Origin: Candidatus Epulonipiscium viviparus
GTDB lineage: Bacteria; Bacillota; Clostridia; Lachnospirales; Cellulosilyticaceae
Reading direction: 5' to 3'
Length of the DNA: 64,000 nucleotides
NCBI RefSeq assembly: GCF_030708075.1
Contig: NZ_CP117982.1
Coordinates: 620,001 to 684,000, forward strand
The notes under the pieces are model-generated. The model had not been told where the DNA came from. It was given only the letters and a program-made list of their open reading frames with translations, and searched no databases. Made by a program: the position numbers and the translations under genes. Below, in pieces: positions 44,761-53,341 of this stretch; within the stretch, counting starts at the first letter, position 1, and each line of letters opens with the position of its first letter.

Positions 44761-46692
44761 TTATCTGATGTTAGAACCGGTAGCAATATCCTTTTCGGGA
44801 GCTATAGCAATAAGATTTTGATCCTCATCTTCTGCACATAAAATCATACCTTCAGAAACAATGCCGCGCAGTTTGACAGGAGCGAGATTTGTAACAACCA
44901 CAACTTTTTTGCCAACAAACTGTTCGGGAGTATAATACTTGGCAATGCCAGAAACGATAGTACGTATTTCGTCGCCAATCTGGATTTTAGATACGAGAAG
45001 TTTATCAGTATTTTTTACTTTCTCAGATGCAATGACCTCGCCAACTTTAAGCTTTACTTTTGCAAAATCGTGGATGGTAATTTCTGGTACTTCTTCTGCA
45101 GGAGTTTTTGCTGGAGGCGTCGCCGGAGTTTGAGCAGCTTCGAGTGCAGCGAGCTCTTTGTCCACTTCAATGCGAGGGAATAGATTCTCACCCTTTTTGG
45201 CATTGATAATTTCTAGGGATCCGAAGGTGTAGATGCTTTCCCAGGCAGTTAGTGCGCCGGGTTCTATGCCAAGCTGTGCCCATATTTTTGCAGGGGTGGT
45301 AGGCATAAAAGGCTCGAGCATAATACTAACGATGCGAATGCCTTCGGCTAGTACATATAGTACGCCTGCCAATTGGTCTTTGTGATCGGGATCTTTTGCA
45401 AGTATCCAAGGGGTGGTCTCGTCGATATATTTGTTAAGGCGTCTAATGATGGTCCAGATATGTTCTAATGCAACGTTAAAGAACAACTTCTCCATGTTTT
45501 CTTCCATTAGCGCTATATTATCTTTTATAGTTTGTTTGACGTGCGCATCGAATCGGTTTGCATGTCCTGGGCCAATCAGCTGGCCGTCGAAGTACTTTTC
45601 GATCATAGCAACAGTTCGAGAAGTGAGGTTACCAAAGTCATTTGATAGATCGGAGTTCATTCTCGCAATTAGTGCAGTGTTCGAAAAATTGCCGTCTTGC
45701 CCAAATGCAACTTCGCGAAGTAAGAAATATCGTATAGCATCAGAGCCATATCTTGCTACCAAAATGCTAGGATCTACCACGTTGCCAATGGATTTACTCA
45801 TCTTGCCACCATTGATAACAAGCCATCCGTGTCCAAAAATTTGCTTAGGCAGCTCTTCGCCTAGTGCCATCAAAATAGCTGGCCATATGATAGCGTGGAA
45901 TCTAACGATTTCTTTGCCCACAAGTTGCACATCGGCTGGCCAATATTTGTTAAATGCTTGGTCGTGGTCGGTTAGGTATCCAAGAGCTGTGATATAGTTA
46001 GATAGCGCATCGAGCCACACATATACTACGTGCTTTTCGTCAAAACTTACAGGAACACCCCATGTAAATGAAGTTCTAGAAACGCATAAGTCCTCGAGCC
46101 CTACTTTTAAAAAGTTATTGAGCATTTCGTTTTGTCTGGTTTGAGGCAATAAAAAGTCGGGATTGTCTTCTATATGCTTGATAAGACGATCTTGATATTT
46201 GGATAGCTTAAAGAAATATGATTCTTCCTTAACTTTTTCGACTTCTCTTCCACAGTCGGGGCACTTGCCGTTATTAAGCTGCAGTTCTGTGAAAAATGAT
46301 TCGCAAGGAGTGCAGTATAAACCTTCGTATGTGCTTTTGTAGATATCTCCTTGATCGTATAGCTTCTTAAATATTTTGGCCACAGTTTCCTTGTGCTCCG
46401 GATCCGTAGTTCTGATAAATTTGTCGTAAGAGATGTCCATAAGCTTCCACAAATCTTTGATCCAATCTACGATATCATCAACGAATTGTTGTGGAGTTTT
46501 TGATTCCTCTGCTGCGCGGCGCTCGATTTTTTGTCCATGCTCATCGGTTCCAGTCAAAAACATAACGTCGTATCCTCGCAGGCGTTTGTATCGAGCCATC
46601 GCATCAGCGGCAACCGTAGTATAAGAATGCCCGATGTGTAACTTATTGCTCGGGTAATAAATTGGTGTTGTTATATAAAAATTTTTATTCAT
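44761..46692 (-). CDS. metG: Methionyl-tRNA synthetase
   Basis: This 643-residue class I synthetase charges tRNA-Met. HIGHSYTT near residue 20 and KMSKSIGN near 300 are the ATP-binding signatures; a CTPC...CPDC knuckle near 128-150 sits in the connective peptide. The anticodon-binding helices follow, and the C-terminal tRNA-binding OB domain (IHDFAKVKLKVGEVI) occupies the last 105 residues. AGGAGG lies ten bases before the ATG at 46692; the in-frame extension to 46716 has no ribosome site. Length and motifs are normal. Confidence 0.97.
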   Translation of the reverse strand: MNKNFYITTPIYYPSNKLHIGHSYTTVAADAMARYKRLRGYDVMFLTGTDEHGQKIERRAAEESKTPQQFVDDIVDWIKDLWKLMDISYDKFIRTTDPEHKETVAKIFKKLYDQGDIYKSTYEGLYCTPCESFFTELQLNNGKCPDCGREVEKVKEESYFFKLSKYQDRLIKHIEDNPDFLLPQTRQNEMLNNFLKVGLEDLCVSRTSFTWGVPVSFDEKHVVYVWLDALSNYITALGYLTDHDQAFNKYWPADVQLVGKEIVRFHAIIWPAILMALGEELPKQIFGHGWLVINGGKMSKSIGNVVDPSILVARYGSDAIRYFLLREVAFGQDGNFSNTALIARMNSDLSNDFGNLTSRTVAMIEKYFDGQLIGPGHANRFDAHVKQTIKDNIALMEENMEKLFFNVALEHIWTIIRRLNKYIDETTPWILAKDPDHKDQLAGVLYVLAEGIRIVSIMLEPFMPTTPAKIWAQLGIEPGALTAWESIYTFGSLEIINAKKGENLFPRIEVDKELAALEAAQTPATPPAKTPAEEVPEITIHDFAKVKLKVGEVIASEKVKNTDKLLVSKIQIGDEIRTIVSGIAKYYTPEQFVGKKVVVVTNLAPVKLRGIVSEGMILCAEDEDQNLIAIAPEKDIATGSNIR

Positions 46693-46809
46693 TAGTGTAA
46701 ATCCTCCTATAGCCATAATTTAACATGAATGTCTCAATTTTACTAGCCTTTTTTGAAAATTATTTGGTGTGGGCATAAAAAAAATATGGAAAAGTCTAAA
46801 TGATTTTTG

Positions 46810-46838
46810 TTTACTAGTTTGGCAAAATTTGGTATACT
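46810..46838 (+). promoter_or_regulatory. Promoter of the large secreted GH26-like gene
   Basis: TTTACT (46810-46815), a 17-base spacer and TATACT (46833-46838) lie about 35 bases before the ATG at 46874. Confidence 0.55.
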
Positions 46839-46873
46839 CTACATATTAAAGATATAAAGGAGTGATATATAAC

Positions 46874-49800
46874 ATGTCTTTATTAAGAAAAGTAACTATT
46901 GCGGTATTGGTGGCTATGTTTGGAACGGTTCCAGCATTTGCAACTTTACCAAATACAATATGGGGGCCTATCGATGCCTATACAATCGCATCGGAAGCAA
47001 ACGATATTCCCGCGCAAATTACAGCGTCAAAGCAAATCATCGACATAATGGAGCCGCAGCCAGTTAGCGATTCCAGAACGGATATTTTACTTAATCACTA
47101 TTATCAGTCAGCATTGGCATTCTCAACTTTGGGAGATATAGTAAATGCTAAAAAGTATTTTCAATTGTATTTACCTTTTGCGCAAAGCCGAGGGCACGAC
47201 ACAACATATGCGGAAAGTAAAATTAATATATTAGAGCCATCAATCGATGTATTTCAAAAATCTGTTGCTACCAATACGCCATATTTTGGAGCAAAGTTTG
47301 AGCCGACAAGTGGAGTATTATATGGGACATCGTATAAAGCGGATCCAGCTATAGGGGAAGTTTACGACTATAATTCAATACGCGCAAAGTATCCAAACGA
47401 GGAATCAATTCTAGTAGCGGAGCTAAAATTTGGGCAAGATGAAGAAGATTATAGCAATGTATTTGAGTTAGCCGAAGAGCACAATAAGCTGGTATTACTA
47501 AACTGGGATACGATGAGTAGTGATCTGAATACGGCATATCATCCCGACTATAGACTGCAAGCTGAACCGACGGAGTACATAGAGGATACATTGGAATATT
47601 TGGCAGAATTAGATGTAGATATCCTAATAAATTTTGGGGGAAAAATGAACTCGGATGAGAGTGGCATCAATGCGGCAACAGGGCAACTTGACCCAGCCGG
47701 ATTTATTAGCAGCTTTAGGTATGTTGCGTCGAGGGCAAAACAATATGACAACATAGGAATGGTGTGGTCGCCGGCTGATATTGGCAATGCGGCATTTGAA
47801 ATGTTCTACCCTGGCAATGAGTATGTAGACTGGGTTGGAATCAGTTTATTCCCGAAAAAATATTTTGCAGATGCAATAGATCCAAATCCAGAGTCTAAAG
47901 AAATGAACGATACCATTTTCCTAACAGGTGAGAATGCAAATCCTGTAAAACGAGTTGAGTCGGTTGTAGAATTTATGCGAAATAACTATATAAATAAGCC
48001 GATAATGATCACCGAAACAGGGTATCATCATTGGGTTGGAAAGCTAGGCCAGGACACAACCAACTGGGCGCTCAATCAGATGCAAAAGGCATATACGGAA
48101 ATGCTATATAAATATCCGCAAATTAAAGGTATCAATTATTTCAATAGCAGCTTGCCATATGATAACAGCTATGCGCTCTATGATAATCCATACATGCTAG
48201 CGTTATATAACGAGTTGCTGACAAACGAAATATTTATCAAAAACTATGGCACTTCAGCTGCAACAACGTATAAAAATATTACAGCGACGGGTCTAGAAAC
48301 ATCTCCTACCATGGAAATTAGATCCAGCGTATACTATCCATTTGCTAACGATGAAAACGAGCTAATGGTGGAATATTGGTCGGGAAATATGCTATTAGCA
48401 AGCTCAACGATAGCGCCATATACAGCAAATCTGCGAAATATTTCGGATCTAACAGTACAAGTTAAAGTAAATGGCCAAGTTGTAAATAACAAATATGTGC
48501 CGAAGAATCAAAATTATATACCAGGAAATCTAACTGCACCGCCGCCTGCGATATTGCCGGTCTTCCCAACAACAGTGCCAACAAATCCAAGTACTAGCGT
48601 AATTCCATCTATTTCAAAAAAAGATATCGATGATGCGATAGACATATTGTATGACGAATTTGGCGATGTATATGGAGTGGAGTGGGAATTTGATATAGTG
48701 GTAAACAGAGGATACGTGTTACTAGACGTTACATTTGATGGTGACGAGTATTTGGAAGAATACAAAGATATCAGCACCTCCAGACGAAATTCGATGATAA
48801 CATATGCATGTGAGGTAATGGTAGAAGAGCTAGGAGACGCATTGCCGATCGAAGGATATATATACGATGACGATAACGAGAGAGAGCTAGTGGAGTTTAC
48901 CTATGAAAAAGGGGAGCTTGAGATATCGGATGTAGTAATAAGCGATGAAGCGGCAGAGGAAATATTAGAAACTCTCGAAGATAAATACGACGAGGTGTTT
49001 GAAATAGAGTGGAAGTATGCAGTAGAAGAAAGAGGATCTGCAATAGGGGTAACATTAGATTTCGATGGTGATGAGTATATAGATGCATATGAAGATCTCG
49101 CGGATGCAGACTTAGAGGGATTTTTGGCAGAAATCTATACTATAATCACAGAAGAAGTTGGCTATGATGCCGATGTAAAAGGTTCGATATACGACTATGA
49201 TATAGAAGAAGAAATGATAGAGTTTACAATAGATGCGGACGGGGTAGAGTTAGAAGATGCGGACGATGATGAAGATGATGACCGAGACGATCTAGAAGAT
49301 GTTAAATATGATGACCGAGATATGGAAAATGCGCTAGAAGAGCTAGAAGACGAGTTAGACGGTTTTGCTGGCATTGAGTGGAAATTTGATATAGAAGATG
49401 ACGATGGGTATGTGGGGTTATATATCGAATTTGATGGCGAAGATTACCTAAATGCATATAGAGATATAGCGGGCTCAGATTTGCGAGGATTCCTAGCATC
49501 GGCATATGACTTGATTTCCGAAGAGCTCGATGACAATATGGCAGTAAAAGGCGAAATAGTCGATGCGGATGAAGATAAGCAAATGCTAGAGTTTAGCCTC
49601 AAAAAAGATAAAGTAAGTACAACAGAGCCAGAAAAAACTTCAGATGATATGCTCGATGACCTTATGTATTACGTAATAGAAGGGCAGTTTAATGGCGTTT
49701 TAAGTTTGTCATCGGCAACAGATAAAGCGGATGTTGAAATCATAGAAGTAGCCATAAACGATAACGAAGATAAATTTAGCGTTAAAGCAAATTTTGATTT

Positions 49801-50005
49801 TAAAGAAAACGATGAAGATGTGTGGTACGACATCTTAATTGCGAATGACAAAGTTGCTGCGGCAGAAACGATTCTAGAGCAGGTGGGGCAATACTTGGAA
49901 TCGAATCTCGGCGCTAGTATAGCAGACGGATCGCTATCGGGAGCTTTGGTAGATTCGAAAGGTGAAGTATTTGTAAACTATGATAGCAGTGGATTCTACT
50001 ACTAA
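46874..50005 (+). CDS. Secreted GH26-like pseudo-glycosidase with four acidic C-terminal repeats
   Basis: This 1043-residue exported protein has a signal peptide cleaved after VPAFA (about residue 23), then a helical TPR-like region (about 30-130) and a GH26-type TIM-barrel (about 140-460). LINFGGKMNSDESG stands where GH26 enzymes have His-Glu, so the acid/base is K257 (codon AAA); the nucleophile position E381 in IMITETGYH is kept. Also family-like are GMVWSPADIG and FYPGNEYVDWVGIS. The C-terminal half has three clear repeats of about 105 residues (from about 580, 690 and 813; GVEWEFDI, FDGDEYL, EELGD) and a degenerate fourth. They are very acidic and unrecognised. It probably binds a surface or dietary glycan. 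AAGGAG lies before the ATG; a GTG at 46862 overlaps it. Confidence 0.75.
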   Translation: MSLLRKVTIAVLVAMFGTVPAFATLPNTIWGPIDAYTIASEANDIPAQITASKQIIDIMEPQPVSDSRTDILLNHYYQSALAFSTLGDIVNAKKYFQLYLPFAQSRGHDTTYAESKINILEPSIDVFQKSVATNTPYFGAKFEPTSGVLYGTSYKADPAIGEVYDYNSIRAKYPNEESILVAELKFGQDEEDYSNVFELAEEHNKLVLLNWDTMSSDLNTAYHPDYRLQAEPTEYIEDTLEYLAELDVDILINFGGKMNSDESGINAATGQLDPAGFISSFRYVASRAKQYDNIGMVWSPADIGNAAFEMFYPGNEYVDWVGISLFPKKYFADAIDPNPESKEMNDTIFLTGENANPVKRVESVVEFMRNNYINKPIMITETGYHHWVGKLGQDTTNWALNQMQKAYTEMLYKYPQIKGINYFNSSLPYDNSYALYDNPYMLALYNELLTNEIFIKNYGTSAATTYKNITATGLETSPTMEIRSSVYYPFANDENELMVEYWSGNMLLASSTIAPYTANLRNISDLTVQVKVNGQVVNNKYVPKNQNYIPGNLTAPPPAILPVFPTTVPTNPSTSVIPSISKKDIDDAIDILYDEFGDVYGVEWEFDIVVNRGYVLLDVTFDGDEYLEEYKDISTSRRNSMITYACEVMVEELGDALPIEGYIYDDDNERELVEFTYEKGELEISDVVISDEAAEEILETLEDKYDEVFEIEWKYAVEERGSAIGVTLDFDGDEYIDAYEDLADADLEGFLAEIYTIITEEVGYDADVKGSIYDYDIEEEMIEFTIDADGVELEDADDDEDDDRDDLEDVKYDDRDMENALEELEDELDGFAGIEWKFDIEDDDGYVGLYIEFDGEDYLNAYRDIAGSDLRGFLASAYDLISEELDDNMAVKGEIVDADEDKQMLEFSLKKDKVSTTEPEKTSDDMLDDLMYYVIEGQFNGVLSLSSATDKADVEIIEVAINDNEDKFSVKANFDFKENDEDVWYDILIANDKVAAAETILEQVGQYLESNLGASIADGSLSGALVDSKGEVFVNYDSSGFYY

Positions 50006-50023
50006 AATATAGATAAAAAAGCT

Positions 50024-50063
50024 AGTTCTCTGAGCCGTGCATATGGTCTGGAGAACTTTTTTG
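50024..50063 (+). terminator. Bidirectional intrinsic terminator
   Basis: AGTTCTC (50024-50030) pairs with GAGAACT (50051-50057), then TTTTTT. A-rich sequence before it gives AGCTTTTTTAT on the minus strand, ending the dynamin-partner gene too. Confidence 0.8.
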
Positions 50064-50067
50064 TTGT

Positions 50068-51020
50068 TTATGTGGCAGTAGCATCAGCGAAAACGGCGAC
50101 CTCAACTTCGGCAGTAGCATAAGTGAAAACGGCGACCGCGACTTCGGCAGTAGCATCGGTGAAAACGGCGACCTCGACTTCGGCAGTAGCATAAGTGAAA
50201 GCGGTGATCTCGACTTCGGCAGTAGCATAAGTGAAAGCGTTGATCTCGACTTTGGCATTAGCATAAGTGAAAACGGAGACCTCGACTTCGGCATTAGCAT
50301 CGGTGAAAACGGCGACCTCAACTTCGGCATTAGCATAAGTGAAAACGGCCTCGACTTCGGCATTAGCATAAGGTGAAAACGGCGACCTCGACTTTGGCAG
50401 TAGCATAAGTGAAAACGGAGACCTCGACTTTGGCATTAGCATAAGTGAAAACGGCGACCTCGACTTCGGCAGTAGCATAAGTGAAAACGGCGACCGCGAC
50501 TTCGGCAGTAGCATCGGAAAACGGCGACCTCACTTCGGCAGTAGCATAAGTGAAAACGGCGACACTTCGGCAGTAGCATAAGTGAAAACGGCGACCGCGA
50601 CTTCGGCATGAGCATCGGTGAAAAGTGAGACCTCGACTTTGGCATAGCATCGGTGAAAACGCGACCTAGATTTTGGTAGTAGCATCGGTGAAAAGTGAGA
50701 CCTCGACTTCGGCATGAGCATCGGTGAAATTGCGGTATCGACTTCGGCATGAGCATCGGTGAAAACGGAGACCTCGACTTCGGCATTAGCATAAGGTGAA
50801 AACGGCGACCTCGACTTTGGCATAGCATAAGTGAAAGCGGTGATCTCGACTTTGGCATGAGCATCGGTGAAAACGGCGACCTCGACTTTGGTAGTAGCAT
50901 CGGTGAAAATTGAGACCTCACTTCGGCAGTAGCATAAGTGAAAACGGCGGTATCGACTTCGGCAGTAGCATAAGTGAAAGCGGTGATCTCGACTTTGGCA
51001 GTAGCATCGATGGGCCAGGC
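50068..51020 (-). pseudogene. Repeat tail of the dynamin-partner protein, beyond a stop codon and with frameshifts
   Basis: After the stop at 51021-51023 the same minus-strand frame goes on with DATAKVEITAFTYATAEVDT, repeat sequence matching the end of the upstream protein (DANAEVDAAVFTY). About 27 units of 12 residues follow, FTYATAEVEVAV in consensus, with frame changes caused by one- to four-base differences between units. The final stretch (50068 to about 50370) is open in the repeat frame and ends VEVAVFADATAT just before a terminator. The minus strand is thus the coding strand and the tail was once about 330 residues longer. Alternating hydrophobic residues suggest a beta-solenoid or stacked strands. 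Confidence 0.6.
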
Positions 51021-51080
51021 TTATGTGGTATCGGTATAGGTGAAAACTGCAGCATCGACTTCGGCGTTAGCATCGATGAG
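50072..51080 (-). repeat. About 27 tandem 36-bp coding repeats
   Basis: Contiguous units of 36 bp (12 codons) without spacers. Variants cluster at two positions: GCAGTAGC, GCATTAGC or GCATGAGC, and CATAAGTG or CATCGGTG. Some units are 31-37 bp, which causes the frameshifts. Confidence 0.9.
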
Positions 51081-51773
51081 CCAGTCTGCAAGAGCAATTT
51101 TGGTGCCAGCAGATACAACAACATCGAACGTGGCCTGCGTATTGGCAGCTGAGAGTTTTTTGCAAGCTACTGCATGGTCTTGAGAGTTGGTTGTAGCGAT
51201 AGCGAGATTTTCTGCAAGCTCAGTTTTGATGTATTCGGTAAGTGCCAGCATTTCGGCTTCCACTTGTGTAACAACGAGTTCCATCGTTTTTGCAAAGGCC
51301 TGCTGTATAAAAGAGTCCATGACGGCTTTCTTATGCGCGCCTGCTGGCAACGTTAAAATTTCACGGCATCTAAAATTATTTGGAGAGATTTCGCTTTGGA
51401 TTGCTCTATTGAGAACCCCCTTGATGTTTTGTTGAGATTGCTCGAGCTTATGCCGAAATTTCGATGCTTGTAATGTGTCGGCGTGTTCTTGCGCATATGC
51501 GATAAAATCTTCTACGGCACAAGCGATGGTTGCCATAATTTCGTCTTCGATTTGAGATAGAGGGAGTTGGGCCCCGGCAAGCATATCATGGAACGCCATA
51601 TTGATGGCCATGATGGAGGCAACGGTTTCGGATCCCTCGGGTATAGCTGGAAGCTTGGCGATTTCGGCGCTAACGGGGCTGCTAGTTTTAGAGAAGAGCT
51701 GGCTGACTGTGGATAAAATTGGAAATACAACGATTGCAGTTTTGGCGACCCAGGCCAACACGCTGCCTATCAT
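51021..51773 (-). CDS. Partner protein of the dynamin-like GTPase
   Basis: This 250-residue protein, not a recognised family, has a hydrophobic N-terminal segment (about 4-27; VLAWVAKTAIVVFPILS) that could insert in the membrane and a long helical body (about 60-220), then the beginning of the 12-residue repeat (DANAEVDAAVFTYTDTT) where a TAA ends it. The ATG overlaps the stop of the GTPase gene (ATGA), so the two are translationally coupled and likely form one complex. GGAGG is seven bases upstream. The sequence past the stop continues the repeat in the same frame, so this is probably a shortened form. Confidence 0.65.
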   Translation of the reverse strand: MIGSVLAWVAKTAIVVFPILSTVSQLFSKTSSPVSAEIAKLPAIPEGSETVASIMAINMAFHDMLAGAQLPLSQIEDEIMATIACAVEDFIAYAQEHADTLQASKFRHKLEQSQQNIKGVLNRAIQSEISPNNFRCREILTLPAGAHKKAVMDSFIQQAFAKTMELVVTQVEAEMLALTEYIKTELAENLAIATTNSQDHAVACKKLSAANTQATFDVVVSAGTKIALADWLIDANAEVDAAVFTYTDTT

Positions 51774-53224
51774 TTTGCACCTCCCAATTGCCTAATGGTT
51801 TGGGATAGCTCCTGGGCGCGCTGATGCGTCAACTGTATAATCTGGCTCATGGCTTGCTCCAAGTTTTGTTGTTCCTGGTTGTATCGAACGAGTTCGCTGT
51901 GGCTTTGTTGGAGCTTTTGCTTAATGTCATCAATCTGTTGGTTGCTAGCTTCCAAAATTTGAGCTTGACTATTTTTAATGTCGCTAAGTAGGGCAATAAC
52001 ATTGTTTTTAAGATGAATATAACGATTTTCTATATCAGAAACAAGAAGTTGCCGGTGCTTTATGAGAATCTCATCGTTGAGCCTATGGAGAAGAATGGGA
52101 ACGTTGGAAATATCTTTGAGTTGGTCAAGATGATGCTCAAATTCTTTTATTCTAAATTTGCGAGCAATGGTTTCGAGGTCCCATAAATCATCTTCGTGGA
52201 GAGTATCGTAATGAATAACCAAATTGTAGATATATGCGGCGACGGCGATAAGATGGTTGTCTGCAAGCGATCTGCTGCCATAACAGTCGTTGCGGCTTAT
52301 GATATCGAGCCACGACTCTCGTTGCATGGCCCAGTCGACGTTAGGGCGGTTTAGCGTATCGAGCTGGGTGCCTATAACATAAACTTTTTCGGGGTTAGTA
52401 TGAGAAAACACTCCATATATAGTGCCAAGCTCACCTCCCGTTAGGCTATCTGATCGCACACAAACTAACACAGCATTGGCACGTGCAATATACTTTTTGG
52501 TAATATTTGAGCGATAGGTAACAGGGTCATCGAGGCCGGGAGTGTCCACATAGACGATGCCTTCTGGAATATTCGTATTGATGAGACCGACTTCAACTTC
52601 TTTAACAAAATAATGCGTCGCAGTGCGAGATGAAGTCCACTTTGTAATATCTGATGCAGAAGTAAAGTTATATGTGATGGGTTTGTGATCGATCCAGTTG
52701 GCTTTTTCGATATCAGCACCAAGTTGGATATACGTATCTATAAATATTTCTGCCTTAGCCTCCTGAACGCTTTTTAGTAATTCGTCCCACTCTTGCTGCG
52801 TATAAAAGGTGAGGCGGATGTAGTTTGTAGTAGCAGATTTGCGAAACTTGGTTAAAACTGCTGTCTCGGGAATAACAGAGGTGGAGGCCAAATTTTGGCC
52901 TAGTAATGAGTTTATAAGAGTGGACTTTCCGGCCTTTATAGCGCCCACCAATGCTATATGAAATTCGGGGTTTTTGCATATGGCGATGAATTCGTCAAAT
53001 TTGTCAAAAATGCTTTTGGGGAGACGGAAGCACTCGGCTTGCAAAATGGTCTTTAGTTTATATATATTTTGGTAGTACTGATTTATTTGGGGGTTGAAGG
53101 TGATTTGGTCGCAGCTAAGTCCCAGGGCGACGTTTTGAAATTTCATTAGGTCTTTGGCTATTTGCTGTTGCGCTTCTGTTTCGGTAATTTTATATTTGGA
53201 AAAGATCTGATTTAAGTCTGTCAT
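51770..53224 (-). CDS. Bacterial dynamin-like GTPase
   Basis: This 484-residue protein belongs to the dynamin superfamily. The GTPase domain (about 85-320) has P-loop GAIKAGKST (94-102), a switch-I threonine candidate in TSVIPETAVLTK, G3 DTPGLDD near 218 and G4-like GTQLD near 269. The rest is helical with a coiled-coil C-terminus (QQNLEQAMSQIIQ) for self-assembly. Such proteins remodel or fuse membranes, or guard against phage. The ATG at 53224 follows GGGAGG; an upstream extension to 53239 overlaps that site. An extended -10 promoter (53263-53271) lies upstream. It is coupled to the downstream partner. Confidence 0.85.
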   Translation of the reverse strand: MTDLNQIFSKYKITETEAQQQIAKDLMKFQNVALGLSCDQITFNPQINQYYQNIYKLKTILQAECFRLPKSIFDKFDEFIAICKNPEFHIALVGAIKAGKSTLINSLLGQNLASTSVIPETAVLTKFRKSATTNYIRLTFYTQQEWDELLKSVQEAKAEIFIDTYIQLGADIEKANWIDHKPITYNFTSASDITKWTSSRTATHYFVKEVEVGLINTNIPEGIVYVDTPGLDDPVTYRSNITKKYIARANAVLVCVRSDSLTGGELGTIYGVFSHTNPEKVYVIGTQLDTLNRPNVDWAMQRESWLDIISRNDCYGSRSLADNHLIAVAAYIYNLVIHYDTLHEDDLWDLETIARKFRIKEFEHHLDQLKDISNVPILLHRLNDEILIKHRQLLVSDIENRYIHLKNNVIALLSDIKNSQAQILEASNQQIDDIKQKLQQSHSELVRYNQEQQNLEQAMSQIIQLTHQRAQELSQTIRQLGGAK

Positions 53225-53262
53225 GATTAAACCTCCCATTGTTAAGCTTTAGGCAATGATGC

Positions 53263-53271
53263 TATTATATC
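53263..53271 (-). promoter_or_regulatory. Extended -10 promoter of the dynamin operon
   Basis: TGATATAAT on the minus strand, about 40 bases before the ATG and just past the arsenic-operon terminator; no clear -35 box. Confidence 0.5.
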
Positions 53272-53293
53272 ATAAAATAATTATTTCAGACAC

Positions 53294-53334
53294 AAAAAAA
53301 ACTGCATCCTCGGAAGACTCGGAAGATGCAGTTG
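53294..53334 (-). terminator. Intrinsic terminator of the arsenic operon
   Basis: On the minus strand AACTGCATC pairs with GATGCAGTT, followed by TTTTTTT. It separates the arsenic operon from the dynamin operon. Confidence 0.9.
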
Positions 53335-53341
53335 CAAAAGT

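Noticed and set aside
50072-51080. 36-bp periodic repeats resembling a CRISPR array
   Set aside because: Units are directly adjacent with no spacers, they code for a 12-residue repeat in frame with the upstream gene, and no cas gene is near.
50910-51152. Plus-strand reading frames over the 36-bp repeats (SISENGDLDFGS type)
   Set aside because: The minus strand continues the frame of the dynamin partner and ends before a terminator; the plus frames have no ribosome site or gene context.
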